Assembly (NCBI GenBank): GCA_029289235.1
Contig: JARFTZ010000046.1
Coordinates: 62,001-126,000, forward strand
Length of the DNA: 64,000 nt
Direction: 5' to 3'
Origin: Gammaproteobacteria bacterium
GTDB lineage: Bacteria; Pseudomonadota; Gammaproteobacteria; Burkholderiales; Rhodocyclaceae
Shown: one piece after another, positions 31,756 through 41,986 of the stretch
How positions within the stretch are numbered: position 1 is the first letter of the stretch
How the letters are laid out: every line of letters begins with the position of its first letter
The notes under the pieces: model-generated
Database searches by the model: none
What the model was told of the DNA's origin: nothing
The model's input: only the letters and a program-made list of their open reading frames with translations
Position numbers and translations under genes: made by a program

Positions 31756-32958
31756 ATGACTTCTTCGATCTTCTCTGCCGTTGAAATGGCACCCCGCGAT
31801 CCGATTCTCGGACTTAACGAAGCATTCAATGCCGACGCCCGCACCACCAAGGTCAATCTCGGTGTCGGCGTCTACTTTGACGACAACGGCAAAATCCCGT
31901 TGCTGGAGGCCGTCAAAGTTGCCGAAAAAGCCCGTCTCGAAAGCATGCCCAGCCGCGGCTACCAGCCGATCGATGGTCTGGCTGCCTACAATCAGGCCGT
32001 GCAGGCGATGCTTTTCGGCAAGGAATCGCCACTTCTTGCCGAAGGCAAGGTAATCACCGCCCAGGCGCTCGGCGGTACCGGCGCGTTGAAGGTCGGCGCC
32101 GACTACCTCAAGCGTCTGCTCCCCGAAGCAACCGTATACATCAGCGACCCCAGCTGGGAGAACCATCGCGCCATCTTCGAAACCGCCGGTTTCACGGTTG
32201 ACGTCTACCCCTATTACGACACAGCGACTCGCGGCGTCGATTTCGCCGCGATGAAGACCTGCCTGAAGGCCTTGCCGGCGCGCTCCATCGTGGTATTGCA
32301 CGCCTGCTGCCACAACCCGACCGGCGCCGACCTCAACGAAGCGCAGTGGAAGGAAATCATCGATGTCATGCAGGAACGCGAACTGGTCCCGTTCATCGAC
32401 ATGGCCTACCAGGGCTTTGCCGACGGCATCAAGGAGGACGCCCTCGCGCTGAACTTGTTCGTCGCTTCCGGCATGCAGTTTTTTGTCTCGACCTCGTACT
32501 CGAAGTCGTTTTCGCTGTACGGCGAGCGCGTTGGCGCACTGTCGGTGGTCACTGCCTCCAAGGACGAATCGGCACGCGTTCTCTCGCAGATCAAGCGGAT
32601 GATCCGCTCCAACTATTCCAACCCGCCGACCCACGGCGGTGCCGTTGTGGCCGCCGTCCTGGCCAGCGCCGAACTGCGCCAGATGTGGGAAGCCGAACTG
32701 CTCGGGATGCGTGAACGGATCAAGACCATGCGCTCGAGTCTCGTCGAGAGCCTGAAAGCCAACGGCGTCAGCCAGGACTTTTCTTTCGTGATCAAGCAGC
32801 GCGGCATGTTCTCCTATACGGGGCTGTCTGCCGAGCAGGTGTCGCGCATGCAGAGCGAATTCGGCGTCTACGCGGTCAACACCGGCCGGGTCTGTATCGC
32901 CGCCTTGAACTCAAAGAACATCGACTACGTCGCCAAGGCCATCGCGGCCGTGCTCTAA
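31756..32958 (+). CDS. Aromatic/aspartate aminotransferase, class I
   Basis: A 400-residue PLP enzyme of the AspC/TyrB subgroup. It transfers amino groups between glutamate and aspartate or aromatic 2-oxoacids. The PLP lysine lies in TSYSKSFSLYGERVGALS. HNPTGADLNEAQW and the late RVCIAALNSKNIDYVAKAI are family marks. The N terminus (FSAVEMAPRDPILGLNEAFN) is the usual AspC/TyrB beginning, so ATG 31756 was chosen over an ATG three codons upstream. Substrate choice between aspartate and tyrosine cannot be settled by eye. A terminator follows 30 bases downstream. Confidence 0.93.
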   Translation: MTSSIFSAVEMAPRDPILGLNEAFNADARTTKVNLGVGVYFDDNGKIPLLEAVKVAEKARLESMPSRGYQPIDGLAAYNQAVQAMLFGKESPLLAEGKVITAQALGGTGALKVGADYLKRLLPEATVYISDPSWENHRAIFETAGFTVDVYPYYDTATRGVDFAAMKTCLKALPARSIVVLHACCHNPTGADLNEAQWKEIIDVMQERELVPFIDMAYQGFADGIKEDALALNLFVASGMQFFVSTSYSKSFSLYGERVGALSVVTASKDESARVLSQIKRMIRSNYSNPPTHGGAVVAAVLASAELRQMWEAELLGMRERIKTMRSSLVESLKANGVSQDFSFVIKQRGMFSYTGLSAEQVSRMQSEFGVYAVNTGRVCIAALNSKNIDYVAKAIAAVL

Positions 32959-32987
32959 GCGATCACAGTCGGGGCAATTCCTGCAAT

Positions 32988-33024
32988 GCGCCGCCTCCTC
33001 ACCGGGGCGGCGCTTTCTTTTTTT
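32988..33024 (+). terminator. Terminator of the aminotransferase gene
   Basis: GCGCCGCC (32988-32995) pairs with GGCGGCGC (33006-33013), followed by a T-rich tract. It also separates the gene from the convergent AsmA-like gene. Confidence 0.85.
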
Positions 33025-33029
33025 GACTG

Positions 33030-34934
33030 TCAGTTTGTCGCTTGTGCCGACGGCGATGCGAGCGTTCCGGAAATCGAAACAGGAACCCGTGTCTGATTCA
33101 CGCTTCCTTGCATCTGCAACTCAAGCCTACCGTTGAGATTACCTGCTTTCGAAATACTGACCTGACCGGTCGACTGCATCAACCCGGAACTCATCACCAG
33201 CCCGAAGAATCGGGACCTGTCCGCCTCAAGCTTCATCCGGCCGGTCAATTGCTCGAACGCGGTTACCCCTCCCTGCACCGGCGCGCCGGAAACGCGGCGA
33301 ACAGCCTCGACCAGATCAACCCCGGTCATTTTCCCGCGTTGTACAGAGAACTCGCCCTCGGCGTCAACAGAAGCCAGAAGCGTTTCCCAGGCATCCGATC
33401 TCGCCGAAAAACGCACTTTCCCGGCAATATCACCCTCAAGCCGTTTTCCTGCGCCCAACGCTTCGAACAGCCGGATCGCATTCACTCGCTCGAAACCGAT
33501 CTCGCCTTCGATATTGGGTTTTTCTCCGGAACGAATCAGCGCGCTCCCCTTCACCACCCCGTCTAAGACCCGCAAATCCGCGCCGCTAATGGCCAGTTCG
33601 CCGTTTTCCAGCCGTGCCTTCATGCTCGCCGACTCAAAGACGATCCGGGCGTTTTCAAACGGCTGCCAGGCGTAGGCTTCAACGTCGAGATCAAGCGCTT
33701 TGCCGACCGGTCGCGCAACAACAGAAAGGCTACCGTCAGCGGAGCGAATGAGCAGCGACTCGCCCCCCCCCCCTTGATCACGCAACACCTCGGACTCAAC
33801 GTTCTTGAGAACGATTCCGTCGAAAGAGATCGTGGCTTTCTCGAAACGAATCTGCTCCACGTCGACCCGGCTCGACGGGCCAGCAAGTGATGAAAACATT
33901 CCGGGCAACCCGATTACCGCACCAAGAGGCAGCGAAAGATCGCTCAGGACGGCACGCTTGAAGTTCAGGCGTTCAGCAAAAAGCGTCGCAACTTCGGGAA
34001 GAAGCCGAATCTCACGAACGCTGAGTTCATCCGTCTCGCCATCCCCAGCCCCGATTCGCACGCGCTCCAGGATCAGCCCCTGGGCAGGGTAAAACTCGAC
34101 GCGCAGCGCCCCCACACTTACCGGCCGACCTATCGAGCGAGCAAATGCGGCCTCGACATCGGAGAGGAATATGCTGAAGGGAAACAGGAGACTGGCAACA
34201 AATACAATGCCGAGGGTTCCGACGATCGACAGCAGAACGCCTACCGGCCAGGTGATGCGTGTCCGCACGCCACGACGCACGGGTTTAAGCCGTATCGGCT
34301 CCTCCTCGAGTTCGTGCTTCCCGCCAGCCCAAAGTGACCGGATCTGGGAGAAAAAAGACGGCTTAGTGGCCCGTTGCGGCTTTTTGACGCGCCGATCGCT
34401 CCCCGATGCCGGCTCCGACACTGCCATTTCCGGCAACTGCGCTGCCGCTTTCTGAATCTCCGGATTATCCGGAGCCAGGGAAAACTGCGATGAAGAAAAA
34501 TCGATGGCGCTCGGCGTCGCATCGAATATCGAATGCAGCGAAATAGGCATGTCCGATGCCTGTGCCGCGCGCTCGGTCGACGCGACAGGACGCGAAGGCT
34601 GGAAATCGGGGTAACCACCGCTCTTTTCGCGTGACAGAAATTGCTCGGCTTTTTCCTGCGCCGCTGCGCGAATCACCTGCGCCACGCGTTGGCTTTCCTG
34701 CCAGAGCGAGTCCTCCTGTTCCACTTTGGCGGTGATGAACCCACCTTTTTCAAGCTCGGCAAGTGCGTTTTCCGTCAGCTGCGGATTTCCTGTTTTCCGG
34801 CAGAGATCACCAACGGTTGATTGCCCATCAACCAGTATCAACACCATCCGCACATTGCGCTGGATGACTCGTGTTCGTTGCTGAATCGCATCTTCACCCG
34901 CAGACGTCTTGAGGTAAATAAGGTTTGAATCCAT
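33030..34934 (-). CDS. AsmA-like membrane protein with N-terminal winged-helix-like domain
   Basis: A 634-residue protein with an unusual layout. Residues about 1-75 resemble a small winged-helix/PqqD-like domain (GQSTVGDLCRKTGNPQLTEN then LEKGGFITAKV). A disordered linker runs to about 225. A single membrane helix lies at about 228-252 (ITWPVGVLLSIVGTLGIVFV). The periplasmic part is AsmA-like (RSIGRPVSVGALRVEFYPAQ; MTGVDLVEAVRRV), the fold of long envelope lipid-transport proteins. Codons 385-388 contain an 11-base G tract (33763-33773 on the plus strand as C) encoding GGGG. Start ATG 34934; the codon upstream at 34943 is TTG. Function unknown. Confidence 0.8.
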   Translation of the reverse strand: MDSNLIYLKTSAGEDAIQQRTRVIQRNVRMVLILVDGQSTVGDLCRKTGNPQLTENALAELEKGGFITAKVEQEDSLWQESQRVAQVIRAAAQEKAEQFLSREKSGGYPDFQPSRPVASTERAAQASDMPISLHSIFDATPSAIDFSSSQFSLAPDNPEIQKAAAQLPEMAVSEPASGSDRRVKKPQRATKPSFFSQIRSLWAGGKHELEEEPIRLKPVRRGVRTRITWPVGVLLSIVGTLGIVFVASLLFPFSIFLSDVEAAFARSIGRPVSVGALRVEFYPAQGLILERVRIGAGDGETDELSVREIRLLPEVATLFAERLNFKRAVLSDLSLPLGAVIGLPGMFSSLAGPSSRVDVEQIRFEKATISFDGIVLKNVESEVLRDQGGGGESLLIRSADGSLSVVARPVGKALDLDVEAYAWQPFENARIVFESASMKARLENGELAISGADLRVLDGVVKGSALIRSGEKPNIEGEIGFERVNAIRLFEALGAGKRLEGDIAGKVRFSARSDAWETLLASVDAEGEFSVQRGKMTGVDLVEAVRRVSGAPVQGGVTAFEQLTGRMKLEADRSRFFGLVMSSGLMQSTGQVSISKAGNLNGRLELQMQGSVNQTRVPVSISGTLASPSAQATN

Positions 34935-34949
34935 TTTTTCCAATAAAGG

Positions 34950-34978
34950 TTGACGACGAGGGGGGAAATGTCTATTAT
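34950..34978 (+). promoter_or_regulatory. Promoter of tRNA-Asn
   Basis: TTGACG (34950-34955) and TATTAT (34973-34978) with a 17-base spacer, followed by a GC-rich discriminator (GCGCGC) typical of stringently controlled stable-RNA promoters. Confidence 0.82.
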
Positions 34979-34992
34979 GCGCGCTTCGCTGT

Positions 34993-35068
34993 TCCCCGAT
35001 AGCTCAGTCGGTAGAGCGCCGGACTGTTAATCCGTAGGTCCCTGGTTCGAGCCCAGGTCGGGGAGCCA
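34993..35068 (+). tRNA. tRNA-Asn (GTT)
   Basis: A 76-base tRNA with encoded CCA. The acceptor arm pairs TCCCCGA with TCGGGGA. The anticodon loop CTGTTAA gives GTT. The T arm GGTTCGAGCC is standard. Confidence 0.96.
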
Positions 35069-35076
35069 AGAAACAC

Positions 35077-35110
35077 AAGGGGTTGCAAACAATTGCAGCC
35101 CCTTTTTTCT
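35077..35110 (+). terminator. Rho-independent terminator of tRNA-Asn
   Basis: AAGGGG-TTGCAA pairs with TTGCAG-CCCCTT around a short ACAA loop, followed by TTTT-rich sequence, starting nine bases after the tRNA. Confidence 0.88.
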
Positions 35111-35418
35111 TTTGTCTTTTTGGTGTCGAGGTCATTCGGCCCGCCCTTGAAAATCGATCCGCGCATCATATATCAATCAGTTACATTTTCCTCCCCGAAG
35201 GCAACTTCGTGTTTGCTTTCTTCTGCCGACACCTGTTGTTCGTGCCATCACGGGCTTCGGCATCACGGTTCGTCGATGTTTCCGCCAAAACCACTTGAAT
35301 AGATGTTTGCACGGGACGATGATACCGGTTATCTCCCGAAACGTATCGGTTGTTATGCAGTTGAAATCTTGATGGTTCGTCCAGAAGGGCTTGTTCTCAA
35401 TTTTTGAAAGGGTTCGGC
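35111..35418. other. Gene-free stretch
   Basis: About 310 bases with no convincing reading frame, no repeat and no strong hairpin. The short frames that cross it lack ribosome sites and family similarity. It must contain the promoter of the following small gene, and GAAAGG just before that gene is its ribosome site. Confidence 0.5.
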
Positions 35419-35664
35419 ATGCCTTCCAATGTAGTCCTCCAGCATCTCAAAAAACACGGCCAGTTGCTCGACAGCGAAATTGCGGCATCGACGAAGCTGT
35501 CGATCGAGCAGGTCCGCCTGGCGATCGAGGAACTGTCCCGCCTCGGCGAAATTTCGCAGTGCGCCGTCACCCGCTACAAGAACGGCAAGCCCGTCGAAGG
35601 CGTGCAGTGCCGCATCTCCGGCTACTACCCGCCTGCCGCGCCCGGCCGCAAACCGTCCCATTGA
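35419..35664 (+). CDS. Small winged-helix DNA-binding-like protein
   Basis: An 81-residue protein built almost entirely of one helix-turn-helix: MPSNVVLQHLKKHGQLLDSE, then IAASTKLSIEQVRLAIEELS and the wing LGEISQCAVTRYKNGKPVEG. The design (helix, HTH, beta wing) resembles ArsR- or FeoC-like winged helices, without metal-binding cysteines arranged as a site; the two Cys (in SQCAV and VQCRI) are far apart. The ATG at 35419 has GAAAGG seven bases upstream. It stands alone, so target and effector are unknown. Confidence 0.68.
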   Translation: MPSNVVLQHLKKHGQLLDSEIAASTKLSIEQVRLAIEELSRLGEISQCAVTRYKNGKPVEGVQCRISGYYPPAAPGRKPSH

Positions 35665-35673
35665 TCAAACGCC

Positions 35674-35701
35674 CCCTCTCGGCGAAATCGCCAAGAGAGG
35701 G
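35674..35701. terminator. Hairpin between convergent small genes
   Basis: CCCTCTC and GAGAGGG with an inner GGCG/CGCC stem form a strong hairpin ten bases after the winged-helix gene. No T run follows on either strand, so it may be a processing or weak bidirectional termination structure. Confidence 0.45.
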
Positions 35702-35732
35702 CATCACGGCAGTAGCGCGACAGTGACAGGCG

Positions 35733-36104
35733 CTATTGCCGGCAAACGAAATCCAGCGCATCCGCGGCAAAAGTCCCCGGCTCAACAGAACCCCATTCCG
35801 AAGGAACCTGGCTGTCGGAAACGATCTGGCCGCGCGCCAGCGGTCCGGCGTAATGCGTGAATGTGAGGGTCCGGAGGCGCTTGTCCTGACAGTCGTACTC
35901 CATCGCGCCCTGTATTGAACGCGCTCCGTTCGACAAAGGCTCGCTGTACGCAACCAGCGCCATTACGTTGCGCGTGTTGCCACTGACCTTGATCGTCTGG
36001 GGATCGAGAAATAGAGAGATTCCCCCGCGACTCACCATTTCCTCCCACCCCGCAAATGCCGGGGCCGCGATGATGATTCCGAGAAGGGCAATAATCCTTC
36101 GCAT
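35733..36104 (-). CDS. Secreted small protein, surface-adhesin protein E-like
   Basis: A 123-residue exported protein. Residues 1-18 are a signal peptide (MRRIIALLGIIIAAPAFA) with a typical Ala-x-Ala cleavage site. The mature part (LFLDPQTIKVSGNTRNVMAL, GARSIQGAMEYDCQDKRLRT, then FVCRQ at the end) has two Cys that could form a disulfide. The pattern of YDC...R and GxW-like residues matches the protein E-like beta fold found in many betaproteobacterial secreted proteins. AAGGAG lies eight bases before the ATG; the GTG three codons earlier overlaps that site. Role unknown. Confidence 0.7.
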   Translation of the reverse strand: MRRIIALLGIIIAAPAFAGWEEMVSRGGISLFLDPQTIKVSGNTRNVMALVAYSEPLSNGARSIQGAMEYDCQDKRLRTLTFTHYAGPLARGQIVSDSQVPSEWGSVEPGTFAADALDFVCRQ

Positions 36105-36216
36105 CTGACACACTCCTTGTGATTGAAAACGACCATCCGGCTTGCACTCGCCAGATAGCCTCGTTTTGGACCATCATGCACCGCACGGAGTTGCGTTATC
36201 CTTGATCAAACGTGCT

Positions 36217-36318
36217 CTGCCTGTTTTTCAGGCAAGCGAAAATAACCCAGTCGGGACAATGTGTTGGCACACTTACCCAAAGCTTGTCCACAGAGTTACC
36301 ACGGGGATTTGTGGGGAA
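36217..36318. repeat. Dispersed intergenic element, copy B
   Basis: Partner of 5329-5429, in the same orientation. Here the core reads TTGTCCACAGAGTTACCA. It lies in the 421-base gap between the secreted-protein gene and modE, which otherwise contains only the modE promoter region. The matching blocks and their spacing are kept over the full length. Confidence 0.6.
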
Positions 36319-36470
36319 CTCAGCCCCTCGACCCAAGGCATCGGCTGGCAGCAACGCGTTGAACTCCTCCCGCTTCGACCGACGGGACGACGGATCTGTT
36401 TCGCAGCGGAGTCCGCCTGAACAACGCATTCACCAATGACTTTCGTTTTGTCGGGCATTCATCTTGCTGG

Positions 36471-36495
36471 CGTTATGTAGTGTGTGGTAATAACG
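36471..36495 (+). promoter_or_regulatory. ModE operator overlapping the modE promoter
   Basis: CGTTATGTA (36471-36479) and TAATAACG (36488-36495) form an inverted repeat with outer CGTTAT/ATAACG arms, very close to the known ModE box (CGTTATATA-like half-sites). A -35 TTGCTG (36464-36469) and a -10 TAATAA (36488-36493), 18 bases apart, would be covered by bound ModE. Molybdate-loaded ModE should repress the operon. Confidence 0.75.
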
Positions 36496-36525
36496 ACAAA
36501 CCGCACGAACAGGAAGATGACAACC

Positions 36526-38080
<1,555 letters not shown>

Positions 38081-38094
38081 GCAGGGCAGCCGTC

Positions 38095-38772
38095 ATGCTT
38101 ACCGACAGCGAACTGCAGGCGATCTGGCTGACCGTGCGGCTGGCGTCGATCGTCACGCTCATCCTGCTGCTCATCGGCACGCCGATTGCGTGGTGGCTGG
38201 CACGCACCAAATCCTGCTGGAAAGGCCCTGTCGGCGCCGTCGTCGCCCTGCCGCTGGTCCTGCCGCCGTCGGTCCTCGGCTTCTACCTGCTGCTGGCGAT
38301 GGGGCCGTACGGCCCGGTCGGGCAACTGACGGAGGCACTGGGACTCGGACGCCTTCCCTTCACCTTCTGGGGGCTGGTCGTCGCGTCGGTGTTCTATTCG
38401 CTGCCGTTCATGGTGCAGCCGCTGCAATCGGCGTTCGAGGGTATCGGCGAGCGGCCGCTGGAAGTCGCCGCGACGCTGCGTGCCTCGCCCATCGACGCGT
38501 TCTTTACCGTCGCCATGCCATTGGCCGCGCCCGGCTTCCTGACCGCGGCAATCCTGACATTCGCCCACACCGTCGGCGAGTTCGGCGTCGTGCTGATGAT
38601 CGGCGGCAACCTGCCGGGCGTCACGCGCGTCGCCTCGGTGCAGATCTACGACCACGTCGAGGCGATGGAATACGCCTCAGCGCACCGCCTCTCGGCGGTG
38701 ATGCTGGTCTTCTCGTTCTTCGTGCTGCTGGTGCTCTACGCCTGGCGGCCGGGCGCGAAGAAGGGAGCTTGA
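38095..38772 (+). CDS. modB: Molybdate ABC transporter, permease
   Basis: A 225-residue inner-membrane protein with about five to six hydrophobic helices ([55 protein letters not shown]). The EAA-type coupling loop is [20 protein letters not shown], where the ATPase ModC docks. [14 protein letters not shown] is typical of ModB. It starts 14 bases after modA and is followed by modC after one base. Confidence 0.94.
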   Translation: MLTDSELQAIWLTVRLASIVTLILLLIGTPIAWWLARTKSCWKGPVGAVVALPLVLPPSVLGFYLLLAMGPYGPVGQLTEALGLGRLPFTFWGLVVASVFYSLPFMVQPLQSAFEGIGERPLEVAATLRASPIDAFFTVAMPLAAPGFLTAAILTFAHTVGEFGVVLMIGGNLPGVTRVASVQIYDHVEAMEYASAHRLSAVMLVFSFFVLLVLYAWRPGAKKGA

Positions 38773-38773
38773 G

Positions 38774-39844
38774 ATGACTGGCATCGACGCACGTTTCCGA
38801 CTCGACTGGCCCGGCTTCACCCTCGACGTGGATCTGGCACTGCCCGGCCGCGGCGTCACCGCGCTGTTCGGCCACTCCGGCTCAGGCAAGACCACGTTGC
38901 TGCGCTGCATCGCCGGACTGGAACGCGCCCGCGAGGGGCGGCTGACGGTCAACGGCGAGGTCTGGCAGGACGAGCGGCACTGGCTACCGACGCATAAGCG
39001 CCCGATCGGCTACGTTTTCCAGGAAGCCAGCCTGTTCCCGCACCTCTCGGTGCTCGGCAACCTGCGCTACGGGATGAAACGCATGTTCGACCCGCAGCGG
39101 GTCAGTCTCGATCACGCGATCGAACTGCTCGGCATCGGCCATCTGCTCGACCGCAAGCCCGACCGCCTCTCGGGCGGCGAACGCCAGCGCGTCGGCATCG
39201 CCCGCGCCTTGTCGGTCAGCCCGCGCCTGCTGCTGATGGATGAGCCGCTGGCGGCGCTCGACCTGAAGCGCAAGCAGGAAATCCTGCCCTACCTCGAACG
39301 TCTGCACGACGAACTGGATATCCCGGTGCTCTACGTCAGCCATTCGCCTGACGAAGTTGCACGCCTCGCCGACCACCTCGTGGCGATGGAAGACGGCAAG
39401 GTACTGGCCGACGGCCCGCTGGGCAACACGCTGGCGCGGCTCGACCTGCCCATCCGGCTGGGTGAGGATGCCGGGGTAGTCATCGAGGCCATGGTCGCCG
39501 AACGCGACGCGAACTGGCATCTCATCCGCGTCGACTTCGCCGGCGGGCAGCTGTGGGTCCGCGACAACAACATGCCGCTCGGCCATCACGCACGTGTGCG
39601 CATTCTGGCCCGTGACGTCAGCCTCTCGCACGACAAGGGCGAGGACACCAGCATTCTCAACGCGCTCCCCGCCCGCGTCACGGCCATCGCCGACGACTCG
39701 CATCCGGCGCTGGCGCTGGTCCGGCTCGATACCGGCGACACGCCGCTGATCGCCCGCCTGACCAAACGCTCAGCCAATCACCTCGCGTTGCGGCCGGGAA
39801 TGGAGGTATGGGCACACATCAAGGCCGTCGCGCTGATTGGATAG
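38774..39844 (+). CDS. modC: Molybdate ABC transporter, ATP-binding protein
   Basis: A 356-residue ATPase. Walker A is [16 protein letters not shown], signature [15 protein letters not shown] and Walker [16 protein letters not shown], all intact. The last third is a ModC-type TOBE domain ([20 protein letters not shown]). It powers molybdate uptake through ModB. It is the final gene of the operon, convergent with the LysR gene; the 92-base gap holds a small GGGACGTCCC palindrome but no clear terminator. Confidence 0.94.
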   Translation: MTGIDARFRLDWPGFTLDVDLALPGRGVTALFGHSGSGKTTLLRCIAGLERAREGRLTVNGEVWQDERHWLPTHKRPIGYVFQEASLFPHLSVLGNLRYGMKRMFDPQRVSLDHAIELLGIGHLLDRKPDRLSGGERQRVGIARALSVSPRLLLMDEPLAALDLKRKQEILPYLERLHDELDIPVLYVSHSPDEVARLADHLVAMEDGKVLADGPLGNTLARLDLPIRLGEDAGVVIEAMVAERDANWHLIRVDFAGGQLWVRDNNMPLGHHARVRILARDVSLSHDKGEDTSILNALPARVTAIADDSHPALALVRLDTGDTPLIARLTKRSANHLALRPGMEVWAHIKAVALIG

Positions 39845-39936
39845 ACGGGATAGACATGAACGCCGCCATCATTTTCGCCATCGCAATCGACCGGAAGCCG
39901 ATGGGCGACTTGACGGGACGTCCCTGCAGACCATCT

Positions 39937-40812
39937 CTATTCCCAACTCCTCTTGAGCACCGAGATCATGCCGAGCGTCGACGGACTCGACTCCTCGCTG
40001 GCGCGATAGACGAACACCAGCTGATTGCTCTGGCTGACGTGCGGCCAGATGAAAAACTCGCCCTCGGCGGCCATCTCCGTCGCCACATCCTCGCGCATCA
40101 GGGCCAGTCCGAGTCCTGACCGCACCATGCCCTCGATCGCCGCGAGATGATCGCACTCGATGACCACATTCGGCGCCACCCCCTGGCTGGCGAACATCGC
40201 GTTCTGAATGGCGCGCACATGACTCCGGCCGGGCGGCGAAATCCAAGGCAGCGCAGCAATGTCGCGCCAGCCGGCCTTGCCGAGCGAATCGCGCAAGGCG
40301 GCTGGCGCCAGCACCACATAGTTGACCGTCTTCAGCCGGATCGCTCCGAGTTCGGGTGGAACGGCATCGACAATGCAGAATCCGGCGTCGCATTTACCGC
40401 CGATGACCCGCTCGATGACTTCGTCGGACGAACAATTGCTGGTGCGCAGTTGCAACAGCGGGAACGCGGCGCGCAGTCCGCGCAGGAAGTTGCCGATCCG
40501 CTGGAATTCGATGTCGTCGACCAGCGCAAAGTTGAGGCTTCCGGTCACCTCGCCCTTGATCGACTTGGCATGGCTCAGCAGGAGATTGAAGTCGGACAGC
40601 ACCTTCTCCGCGTCCGGCAGGAGCGCGTCACCGGCCTTGGTCAGTTCGATGCGGTTCGCCGTGCGCTGGAACAGCGCCACACCGAGCTCCTGTTCCATGG
40701 TCCGTAGGTGTCCGGTCACCGCCGGTTGCGTGAGATGCAGCGCCTCCGCGGCCCGGGTCACGTTGCCGAGGCGTGCCACGGTGACGAACGAGCGAATCCT
40801 CAGTATGTCCAC
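39937..40812 (-). CDS. LysR-family transcriptional regulator
   Basis: A 291-residue regulator with an N-terminal HTH (RIRSFVTVARLGNVTRAAEA, LTQPAVTGHLRTMEQELG) and a LysR effector domain from about residue 90. The start codon is GTG at 40812. Unlike most LysR genes it is not divergent; it is the last gene of the minus-strand block with the two ABC importers, 21 bases after an ATPase gene. It therefore probably regulates that block or a linked catabolic pathway, and its level rises with the operon. Effector unknown. Confidence 0.88.
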   Translation of the reverse strand: MDILRIRSFVTVARLGNVTRAAEALHLTQPAVTGHLRTMEQELGVALFQRTANRIELTKAGDALLPDAEKVLSDFNLLLSHAKSIKGEVTGSLNFALVDDIEFQRIGNFLRGLRAAFPLLQLRTSNCSSDEVIERVIGGKCDAGFCIVDAVPPELGAIRLKTVNYVVLAPAALRDSLGKAGWRDIAALPWISPPGRSHVRAIQNAMFASQGVAPNVVIECDHLAAIEGMVRSGLGLALMREDVATEMAAEGEFFIWPHVSQSNQLVFVYRASEESSPSTLGMISVLKRSWE

Positions 40813-40833
40813 CCGGCACCCCTGATTTGCCCT

Positions 40834-41931
40834 TCAGACATTGATGAACCTTATCTGGCTTGTTTCGACGCCGACCAGAATCTCGCTTCCTGCCGGCAGC
40901 GCCAGGGTAGCCTTGCGGTGCGGCAGGTCGCACACCACCGTTTCTTCCCCCACGCTGACACTGTAGCGCAGATAGCCGCCGCGAAACTCGCTGCGCATGA
41001 TCCTCCCCTGCATCCAGACTGCATCGGCGGCATCCATCAGCGCATCGTACGGCGCAAAACGCACCGACGTCGGCCGGAAGCACGCCACGGCAGAACCGAC
41101 GGACGGGCGATGCAGGCGTTCAAAGAGAGGCACATCGCCCAGCACTTCGGAGTTGAAAAACAACTGACCCGTTTCATCTTCGATCACCTTTCCCGCCAGA
41201 AGATTGGCCGTCCCCACCGAGCCGGCGACAAACGAATCCGTCGGATAGTCGTAAAGTGCCGCCGGCGAACCGGTCTGCCGGATCGTGCCTTCGCGGATCA
41301 CGGCCACCCGGTCCGCCACGCTCAGTGCCTCCTCCGGCTCGTGGGTCACCATCACCGTAGTGATCCCGAGTTCCCGCTGCAAGGCATGGATATCGCCCAG
41401 CAACTGGGTTCGAAAGGCAAGATCCAGCGCTGACATCGGCTGGTCGAGGAGGAGGACGCGCGGCTCGACCGCCAGCGCCCGCGCCAGCGCCACCTTTTGC
41501 TGCTGACCGCCGGAGAGCTCCCCGGGGTATTTGTCGGCCAAGTCGATGAGACCGACGATTTCGAGCATTGCGCCAACCTTGCTGCGTATCGTTTCGTCCG
41601 GCAGACGTTGCCGCGCCAGACCGTAGCCGACGGTCTCGGACACCGTCATGTGGGGCCACAACCCGAGGCCCTGGAAAACCATGCCCACGCCGCGTTTCTG
41701 CGGCGGCCTCGCGGTGACGCGCTCGCCATCGATCAGCAATTCGCCCGCCTCCGGCATCGCCAGCCCGGCGATCACCCGCAGGAAAGACGTTTTTCCCGCC
41801 CCCGACGGGCCGAGCAGACAGAAGAATTCGCCCGCTTCGATCCGCAGGTCAATGTCCGTGAGAACGCGCCTGTCGCCGAGCGAAAGCGAAACCTTTCTGG
41901 CTTCGATCGAAACCCCGTGAAACGCTGCCAT
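40834..41931 (-). CDS. ABC importer ATPase (Fbp/Afu-type) with Gln in Walker B
   Basis: A 365-residue ATPase of the CUT/Fbp group. Walker A is GPSGAGKTSFLRVIAG, Q-loop GMVFQGLGLWPH, signature LSGGQQQKVALARAL and H-loop MVTHEPEEAL. Walker B reads VLLLDQPMSALD, with Gln164 where the catalytic Glu is expected. The C-terminal TOBE-like domain spans about residues 240-360. It pairs with the 751-class permease upstream and the AfuA-like binding protein. With Gln at this site ATP hydrolysis should be slow, so the call as a functional motor is provisional. Confidence 0.88.
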   Translation of the reverse strand: MAAFHGVSIEARKVSLSLGDRRVLTDIDLRIEAGEFFCLLGPSGAGKTSFLRVIAGLAMPEAGELLIDGERVTARPPQKRGVGMVFQGLGLWPHMTVSETVGYGLARQRLPDETIRSKVGAMLEIVGLIDLADKYPGELSGGQQQKVALARALAVEPRVLLLDQPMSALDLAFRTQLLGDIHALQRELGITTVMVTHEPEEALSVADRVAVIREGTIRQTGSPAALYDYPTDSFVAGSVGTANLLAGKVIEDETGQLFFNSEVLGDVPLFERLHRPSVGSAVACFRPTSVRFAPYDALMDAADAVWMQGRIMRSEFRGGYLRYSVSVGEETVVCDLPHRKATLALPAGSEILVGVETSQIRFINV

Positions 41932-41986
41932 CAGCCGACTCCCGCCGCCAGCGAGCCCGTCACTCCGGGCCGGATATCCCTGCGAA

